From Cyanocohniella sp. LLY (GTDB lineage Bacteria; Cyanobacteriota; Cyanobacteriia; Cyanobacteriales; Nostocaceae): DNA of 42,279 nucleotides. The notes under the pieces are model-generated. The model searched no databases, was not told the origin of the DNA, and was given only the letters and a program-made list of their open reading frames with translations. The stretch covers positions 1 to 42,279 of the forward strand of contig JAKOMP010000057.1 in the NCBI GenBank assembly GCA_022241785.1. Direction: 5' to 3'. A program made the position numbers and the translations under genes. Below, piece by piece: positions 37,083-42,279 of the stretch (its first letter is position 1; each line of letters starts with the position of its first letter).

Positions 37083-39617
37083 ATGGCAAAATCGGTCAGA
37101 ATTCAACGTAGGATTGATGCAGTACGTCTAGGCTGGGTGCATGAAAAGCGTTCCTCTGTTGTGGTGGCGATCGCTGTAGTTTCCCTAACAGGAGTAATGG
37201 GGCATAAACTATATAATCAACCCCAGCTGACAGTAGGAACTCCTGCACCTCAAACAATCAGAGCGCCTTATACTGCAAGCATTGAGAATCAAGAAGAAAC
37301 AGCAGCACAACGCCAAGCCGCCAGTAAAAGTTCTATCCCAGTGTTGATGATCGATGTCCAAAAGACGGAAAAAATCGACAAAAATTTACAGCAACTTTTA
37401 GATGAAGGCAATAAAATTCGCACTATTGCTGGATCTTTTCCTTTTTTTGATACATCAGTTTTATCCATTCCGACTCAGCATTATCTTCGCTCTTGTTCTA
37501 CCTCAGAATGGCAAACGCTGCTGATAACTTTAGAAAATCATCCTACTAGCCAAAAACGGTCAGGCTTTTTAGCTGCTAGGCAAAAAACTGATTCGAGTAG
37601 ACATCAAAGTGTCATAGGACAGACAGTCCCCGCTTCTGCTGATTTACCTTTATTTCCCACATCCACAGGTTCACCCCTTCCAGAACAACAATCGCTGTCT
37701 ACTTTTATTAACTCCGGTAATTTGCCTTTGTATCTGTCTCCTTTAGAAGTCCAACCAGTGAGTGTGGCCCCAACAACCTTCTTTACTCAAGCAGTAGAAG
37801 AACTCAAAGCTTATCGTGCCACAACTTCAGAGCCAAGCTTATCTGCACTCATCACCCAAACTGCCCAAGTCCGTAAAGCATACACCCAAGCCCAGCTACA
37901 ATTATTACCGCGAGAAAATACCCACTCCAAAAAAATTTACAGTGAAACTGCTCTCCTGGAATTATCAGATAACGAGTGGACAACCACAAAAAGTGGTATT
38001 CGTCGCAGCGCTGAGAGGATTTTGACACAGGGGATTCCCCCAGGATTACCATCAAGTATTTTACAGAGTGCGGTGAGCCTACAAGTACAAGCATTTGTCC
38101 CCCAGAATGCCGAACCCTTGGCAAATAGGTTGTTAATAGCTGTGTTGCAACCGAATTTAAAACAAAATGAAGAAGAAACGCAACAACGCGTACAACAAGC
38201 ATCCGCTGGAGTATCACCTGTGATGGTGGAAGTGCCTCAAGGTGAAGTAATTGTCATTAAGGGAGAGAATATTACGCAATGGCACTTTGATGTCCTAGAG
38301 CATTATCAATTAATCCGCCGGGAAAATAATTGGCTAGGGTTAACGAAATTAGCCAGCGTTGTCACAGCCGCCATTGGCATTTTTGTGCTCGTGGAAAGGC
38401 AAATGAAGTGTAAATTGCGACAACGTGATTACTTCTTAGTCCTACTGCTGACACTGAGTACGCCGGGAGTGCTAGCCTTTGGCATACCCTATACAACTTG
38501 GAGCGCCGTTGGTTTATTGTTGGGGAGCTTTTATACGCCTGCTTTGGGTGTAACAGTAGTGGGACTATTGTTGCTAATTTTACCTATGACTACAGAAGTC
38601 AGCATCATTGCCCTTGTAGCTGGTGGGGCGGCGGGAATATTGGGCAGTAGTATGGCGAAAAGATTGCGATCGCGTGAAGAATTAGCATTATTAGGTGTTG
38701 CTATTGCCTTAACTCAAGGTGGTACGTACCTAATTATCAAGCTCCTCATTGGTGCTGTATTTGGCTCAGGCTGGTATATGGTTTTGCAAGGCGCAGGCTT
38801 ATTTGCTTTATCCGGTTTAGCCTGGAGTATTGTAGCGTTGGGCTTGAGTCCTTATTTAGAAAAATTCTTTGATTTAGTCACCCCCATTCGGTTAGCTGAA
38901 TTGGCTAATCCGAATCGCCCTTTATTAAAACGACTAGCTACAGAAACCCCTGGTACTTTTCAACATACCTTGTTTGTCTCTACCCTGGCGGAAACTGCTG
39001 CCAAAAAACTTGACTGTAATGTGGAACTAGTTAGGGCCGGAACATTATATCACGATATCGGCAAAATGCACGACCCCCTAGGCTTTATTGAAAATCAAAT
39101 GGGGGGGCCGAATAAACACGAAACAGAAATTAATGATCCGTGGAAGAGTGCAGAAATTATCAAAAAGCATGTCAGCCAAGGGGTAATGATGGCGCGAAAA
39201 CAGCTTTTACCCACAGCGATTCAAGCTTTTATTCCTGAACATCAAGGAACCATGCTGATTGCTTATTTTTATCATCAAGCCCAGGAAATGGCCCAAGAAG
39301 ACCCTAACTTAACAGTCGATGAGGCTGATTTTCGCTATGACGGCCCCATTCCCCAATCCCGGGAAACCGGAATAGTCATGTTAGCAGATTCTTGTGAAGC
39401 CGCGCTGCGATCGCTTAAAGATGCCACACCTGAACAAGCCTTAATAATGCTGAATAATATTCTTCGGGCCAGATGGCAAGATAATCAATTAGTAGATTCA
39501 GGGCTGACACGGGAAGAAATGACCGAAATTGCTCAAATTTTTGTGGAAGTCTGGCAGCAATTCCACCATAAACGGATTGCTTATCCTAAATTAAAGGCAA
39601 GTAAGCATGGTAAGTAA
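37083..39617 (+). CDS. 7TM-HD phosphodiesterase, PgpH type
   Basis: An 844-residue membrane HD-domain protein with the architecture of PgpH, the c-di-AMP phosphodiesterase: an N-terminal membrane helix (about 25-43), a large extracytoplasmic 7TMR-HDED region (about 50-415), seven hydrophobic spans (about 420-600), and a cytoplasmic HD domain. The HD domain shows His628 in TPGTFQHTL, His657-Asp658 in LYHDIGKM, then NKHE, IIKKHVSQG and PEHQGT, a full metal-ligand set. The likely reaction is hydrolysis of c-di-AMP; substrate is inferred from family. Inserts with Ser/Thr/Gln-rich sequence in the extracytoplasmic part (about 155-230) are cyanobacterial embellishments. Its last 11 bases overlap the AtzG-like gene. 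Confidence 0.92.
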   Translation: MAKSVRIQRRIDAVRLGWVHEKRSSVVVAIAVVSLTGVMGHKLYNQPQLTVGTPAPQTIRAPYTASIENQEETAAQRQAASKSSIPVLMIDVQKTEKIDKNLQQLLDEGNKIRTIAGSFPFFDTSVLSIPTQHYLRSCSTSEWQTLLITLENHPTSQKRSGFLAARQKTDSSRHQSVIGQTVPASADLPLFPTSTGSPLPEQQSLSTFINSGNLPLYLSPLEVQPVSVAPTTFFTQAVEELKAYRATTSEPSLSALITQTAQVRKAYTQAQLQLLPRENTHSKKIYSETALLELSDNEWTTTKSGIRRSAERILTQGIPPGLPSSILQSAVSLQVQAFVPQNAEPLANRLLIAVLQPNLKQNEEETQQRVQQASAGVSPVMVEVPQGEVIVIKGENITQWHFDVLEHYQLIRRENNWLGLTKLASVVTAAIGIFVLVERQMKCKLRQRDYFLVLLLTLSTPGVLAFGIPYTTWSAVGLLLGSFYTPALGVTVVGLLLLILPMTTEVSIIALVAGGAAGILGSSMAKRLRSREELALLGVAIALTQGGTYLIIKLLIGAVFGSGWYMVLQGAGLFALSGLAWSIVALGLSPYLEKFFDLVTPIRLAELANPNRPLLKRLATETPGTFQHTLFVSTLAETAAKKLDCNVELVRAGTLYHDIGKMHDPLGFIENQMGGPNKHETEINDPWKSAEIIKKHVSQGVMMARKQLLPTAIQAFIPEHQGTMLIAYFYHQAQEMAQEDPNLTVDEADFRYDGPIPQSRETGIVMLADSCEAALRSLKDATPEQALIMLNNILRARWQDNQLVDSGLTREEMTEIAQIFVEVWQQFHHKRIAYPKLKASKHGK

Positions 39618-39795
39618 AAATTTTGATGTGGTTACCTATGTTGAGCAAATGGCATTATTGTTGGATTTGCAGCTAACAGATGCCGAACGCGATGGGGTGG
39701 TAGAGAATTTTGCGAAAATACAAGCGATCGCGCAACTGGTAAATGAGTTTCCCTTACCAGCAGAAATCGAAGCCGCACCAATATTTGAAGCATGA
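39607..39795 (+). CDS. AtzG-like small subunit (DUF4089)
   Basis: A 62-residue protein matching the DUF4089/AtzG pattern: YVEQMALLLDLQLTDAERDGV, then VENFAKIQAIAQLVNEFPLP and EIEAAPIFEA. AtzG is the small, GatC-like partner of the AtzE amidohydrolase (1-carboxybiuret hydrolase in Pseudomonas). It probably wraps an amidase in the same way as GatC wraps GatA. The ATG overlaps the end of the PgpH-type gene by 11 bases, indicating translational coupling. No atzE-like amidase follows: the next 520 bases hold no large gene. The partner must be elsewhere or lost. Confidence 0.8.
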   Translation: MVSKNFDVVTYVEQMALLLDLQLTDAERDGVVENFAKIQAIAQLVNEFPLPAEIEAAPIFEA

Positions 39796-40317
39796 TCCCA
39801 GAAGATAAACACCTCCACAGCTTGTAAAGAATCAGTTCCTACAGGTAAACTTTTGTGCGTGTAGTTGGAGGTTGCTAACCTGTCGCTATTTCATAACATT
39901 GATAAAATTACTGAGCAATATAAATTTTTCATAAAGCTTGCGTGATATTACATAAAAGTAATAGCAGGCTGTTATACTGTTACGTATTCAACTTTATATA
40001 AAGTACATTAAATATTTACAGCTTCATCAAGGAGACTTTACAGAGGAGTAGTTAATTGTGTGGATAAATAATTTGCAGTTAGGAGATGAATACAGATTTT
40101 ACGAAGATTCAGGCCATCGCAACTCTTAAATAATTATTTATTAGAAAAAATAGAAGCATTCTCAGTATTTTAATGATGCTTGAAGACAAAATTTTTTAAA
40201 ATCAATTTACTAGTAAACTTTTTAGATGTAATTTTTAATCTGGCTTTTGCAAATATCTCCAAGATAAAAACCCCTGTATCCATAATCGCTAACATAACCA
40301 GTATTCCCAATATAGAT
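39796..40317. other. intergenic region before the glycosyltransferase
   Basis: A 522-base AT-rich gap where an AtzE amidase might have been expected. It contains an extended -10-like TGTTATACT (39970-39978) without a clear -35, strong ribosome-binding-like sequences AAGGAGA (about 40029-40035) and GAGGAG (about 40043-40048), and a tiny ORF at 40058. No other gene is supported. Confidence 0.4.
40058..40129 (+). CDS. possible 23-codon leader ORF
   Basis: GTG at 40058 follows GAGGAG by nine bases, and the frame stops with TAA at 40127-40129. The product would be short and polar (WINNLQLGDEYRFYEDSGH). It could be a leader peptide, a truncated gene start, or chance. Listed only because the ribosome binding site is unusually good for this window. 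Confidence 0.2.
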   Translation: MWINNLQLGDEYRFYEDSGHRNS

Positions 40318-41148
40318 ATGGCTGAAAAATTTTGCTTTTGCACCTTGGCAGTAGGAAATCGCTATCGTACTCATGCACTGATGCTAGCGCGTGATATTCA
40401 AAAACATTCACCTAAAACTTCCTTTATAGTTCTTACAGACCAGCCTCATGATTTTGAAAAATATCCTCACGTTATTGCTCTTAAACACCGCCTACAAAGC
40501 ATAAAAGGATATCATGATAAGCGTTTTGTACTTGCAAAAGCCCTCAAATTATTTAACACCTGTATATATTTAGATTCTGATGTGCGAATCCTGGGTAAAG
40601 TACCCGATGACATAGAGTGGCTACCCGGAATTACGGCAAGAACTGGTTGTAATATTCTAAAACATAACGCCGGAATAAAGCACAATAAAGCACTTCCAAT
40701 TATCAAGAAAGTGGCACAAAAACTAGATGTCAATCTTGAGGAAACACAATGGTTTCATGAATTTATGTTTGTTGTCAAAAAACAAGATGGAGCAGAGGTA
40801 AAATTTTTACAACTTTGGCAGACAATTTCTTACTTCTTTGAGATGCAAGGAATTTATGCTGGAGAAGGTAATGTTATGGGATTGGCAGCATCTTTGTCAG
40901 GCTTGACAGTTAAATTTGACTCTGAGGACAAATTCCCCTTCTTCAAAGACAATATAGAAAAAGTAAGAATTAAAAAAGGTCAGTCAACTCTGAAGGATAA
41001 ACAGATTTATTTCGATACACACAAAAAAATAGAATATCCAGAATATTCTATTTGGAGAAAGGCAATTAATAAGTTAATAGAAAAAGCTGTATTTATTTAT
41101 CGATTATTCAGGCTAAGAACTTTTACCAAGCAGGATTTGGGCTTTTAA
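40318..41148 (+). CDS. glycosyltransferase-like protein (GT-A fold, DSD motif)
   Basis: About 276 residues with the layout of a GT8-like or related nucleotide-sugar glycosyltransferase. There is an N-terminal Rossmann-like segment (FCFCTLAVGNRYRTHALMLARDIQKHS), followed by FIVLTDQ, then KALKLFNTCIYLDSDVRILG containing the metal-binding DSD. The C-terminal part ends in a basic amphipathic helix (WRKAINKLIEKAVFIYRLFRL) that may touch the membrane. The frame opens with TTG at 40180, but the ATG at 40318 matches the natural start of the domain; neither has a good ribosome binding site. The next gene, a pyruvyl transferase homologue, starts 42 bases downstream, so the pair probably modifies a surface polysaccharide. 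Donor and acceptor are unknown. Confidence 0.72.
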   Translation: MAEKFCFCTLAVGNRYRTHALMLARDIQKHSPKTSFIVLTDQPHDFEKYPHVIALKHRLQSIKGYHDKRFVLAKALKLFNTCIYLDSDVRILGKVPDDIEWLPGITARTGCNILKHNAGIKHNKALPIIKKVAQKLDVNLEETQWFHEFMFVVKKQDGAEVKFLQLWQTISYFFEMQGIYAGEGNVMGLAASLSGLTVKFDSEDKFPFFKDNIEKVRIKKGQSTLKDKQIYFDTHKKIEYPEYSIWRKAINKLIEKAVFIYRLFRLRTFTKQDLGF

Positions 41149-41190
41149 ATTTTGGGATAAAAATTGCTTTGTCATTGTAAATGTAAAAAT

Positions 41191-42051
41191 ATGAAGCTGC
41201 TTTATTACCGAGAAAAGAATTTTGGCGATCAACTTAATCCTTGGTTATGGGACAAGTTAATTCCTGGTGTAATCGATAATAACCAAACAACTACCTTTGT
41301 TGGCATAGGTACTCTGATTAATGATGGATTACCTCTCAAAACCAAAAATTCTCGTTTAAGAGCGATATTTGGTACAGGTGTAGGTTATGGAAACGGAATA
41401 CCACAGCTAAATGATACTTATAAAATTTATTGTTTGCGTGGCCCACTATCAGCGCAAGCATTAGGTGTTTCAGATAAATTAGCCGTAACAGATGGAGCGG
41501 TATTAATTAGAAACTTATTTGATAATTATAGCCATAAAAAGGTATACAAATTTTCTTACATGCCCCATTACGAGCTAGCTGGAACCAGTTGGAGTTTAGT
41601 CTGTGAAAGTCTAGGATTTGGATATATTGATCCACGCTGGTCAATAGAAAAAGTTTTATCATCGATTAACGAAACAGAAGTTCTACTGGCAGAAGCTATG
41701 CATGGTGCTATTATTGCTGATGCCCTGCGTGTACCTTGGGTTCCCATAATTACTAACCCTACTATTCTGCAATTTAAGTGGCAAGACTGGTGCCAATCCA
41801 TAGGTGTAAACTATCAACCATCACAGATAAAGCGTTTACATCATCCTAATCAAAAACGAGATATTTTATCTCCAATTCGTTTAGTTCGTGATTGGGTAAG
41901 ACAACAAGAATCTAAATCACAATTAATGCATATCGCCAAGAATGCACAACCTACTTTAAGCAGTGATACATGTATAGAAAATCTTACTCAGGAAATGAAC
42001 GCCAGACTTGATACGTTTAAACAGGATTTTGCACAAGGAATGTATTCATAA
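41191..42051 (+). CDS. polysaccharide pyruvyl transferase family protein
   Basis: A 286-residue member of the polysaccharide pyruvyl transferase family (GT-B-like fold), enzymes that add ketal-linked pyruvate from phosphoenolpyruvate to sugars of exopolysaccharide or cell-wall polymers. Recognisable motifs are the N-terminal NFGDQLNPWLW, FVGIGTLI, IFGTGVGYG, YCLRGPLSAQALG, DGAVL, and LLAEAMHGAIIADALRVPWVPI with the conserved histidine of the (S/A)xRLHG-type motif. The true start is the ATG at 41191, MKLLYYREKNFGD; a TTG further up at 41164 gives a cysteine-rich extension that the family lacks. The last 60 residues are a variable helical tail. It probably works with the preceding glycosyltransferase. 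Confidence 0.88.
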   Translation: MKLLYYREKNFGDQLNPWLWDKLIPGVIDNNQTTTFVGIGTLINDGLPLKTKNSRLRAIFGTGVGYGNGIPQLNDTYKIYCLRGPLSAQALGVSDKLAVTDGAVLIRNLFDNYSHKKVYKFSYMPHYELAGTSWSLVCESLGFGYIDPRWSIEKVLSSINETEVLLAEAMHGAIIADALRVPWVPIITNPTILQFKWQDWCQSIGVNYQPSQIKRLHHPNQKRDILSPIRLVRDWVRQQESKSQLMHIAKNAQPTLSSDTCIENLTQEMNARLDTFKQDFAQGMYS

Positions 42052-42087
42052 AAGTTTAGTTGGGAGCATCTCATTTTTTGAAGTAGC

Positions 42088-42279
42088 TCAAACCGATAAT
42101 AATCCATTGAGGTAGGCACAACGATGAGCAAGGACTTGAGGCACATTTTCGCGCTTCCATTGCGCTCCAGAAATCTTAGTTCGACGGTCAACTTGTTTAA
42201 CGGCAGATTCAACCGACCCAGAACCAATTGAACAAATTTCCTCAGCTTGATGGTATTCGTAATTGATAATGCGCTGGCG
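42088..42279 (-). mobile_element. ISKra4-type transposase, C-terminal part (cut by window edge)
   Basis: Reading the minus strand from 42279 gives 63 codons to a TGA at 42090-42088: NYEYHQAEEICSIGSGSVES, then AVKQVDRRTKISGAQWKREN and VPQVLAHRCAYLNGLL. This is the conserved C-terminal end of ISKra4-family DDE transposases (IGSG.VESA.KQ..RR.K.SGAQW), including the catalytic-region glutamate. The 5' part lies beyond the window. Sequence after the stop (about 42061-42072, GGGAGCATCTCA) may belong to the insertion sequence end. The open frame is intact as far as visible, so it could be a live copy. Confidence 0.85.

Noticed and set aside
40058-40129. Short ORF as the remnant of an AtzE amidase
   Set aside because: The 23 residues show no amidase signature (no GGSSGG or Ser-cisSer-Lys region), so it was kept only as a low-confidence leader ORF.
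41988-42227. 79-codon minus-strand frame at the right end
   Set aside because: It is in a different frame from the ISKra4 transposase reading and runs across its stop into the pyruvyl transferase gene.
1-42279. tRNA, rRNA, CRISPR array or replication origin
   Set aside because: No T-loop/acceptor-stem pattern, rRNA segment, regularly spaced direct repeats or DnaA-box cluster was seen by eye.

Overview
The window looks like chromosome from a filamentous, probably heterocyst-forming cyanobacterium of the Nostoc/Anabaena type. This is inferred from many GCGATCGC (HIP1) octamers, the photosystem I subunit PsaX, the NDH-1 subunit NdhB, a cyanobacterial RRM-type RNA-binding protein, very large HstK-type Ser/Thr plus His kinases, and several dispersed repeat families typical of Nostocales. 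No rRNA, tRNA or CRISPR array was recognised.

Layout. Positions 1-6100 carry housekeeping and small metabolic genes: glyQ, cynS, a solitary M.PvuII-like DNA methyltransferase, a secreted SGNH hydrolase, a DUF4864 protein and larE. Positions 6100-11100 hold a hybrid histidine kinase, a branched-chain/neutral amino acid permease, the 44-residue psaX gene, lipA and a response regulator with a coiled-coil tail. Positions 11500-29400 form a signalling-rich block. Two giant paralogous kinases (1875 and 1801 residues, each protein kinase + AAA ATPase + helical repeats + GAF + histidine kinase) lie in the same direction and flank an opposite-strand run of three oxidative enzymes: a haem-oxygenase-like putative metal oxidase, a FOXRED2-like flavoprotein and an FMO-like monooxygenase. 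The second kinase is followed by a receiver + histidine kinase whose kinase module closely resembles the end of that kinase. This block is the best candidate for an undescribed system: two nearly equivalent sensors around a small oxidative pathway.

Positions 29400-42279 contain ndhB, the RRM protein (with an SD-sequestering hairpin in its leader and a good terminator), topA, a 45-residue protein just ahead of aroQ, an ADP-ribosylglycohydrolase-like protein that lacks the catalytic acidic motifs, a PgpH-type HD phosphodiesterase overlapping an orphan AtzG-like subunit, and a glycosyltransferase / polysaccharide pyruvyl transferase pair. The right edge is cut inside an ISKra4-type transposase on the minus strand.

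Several starts were revised from TTG to a downstream ATG where family length or a ribosome binding site argued for it. All functional calls come from reading motifs by eye; no database search was run.
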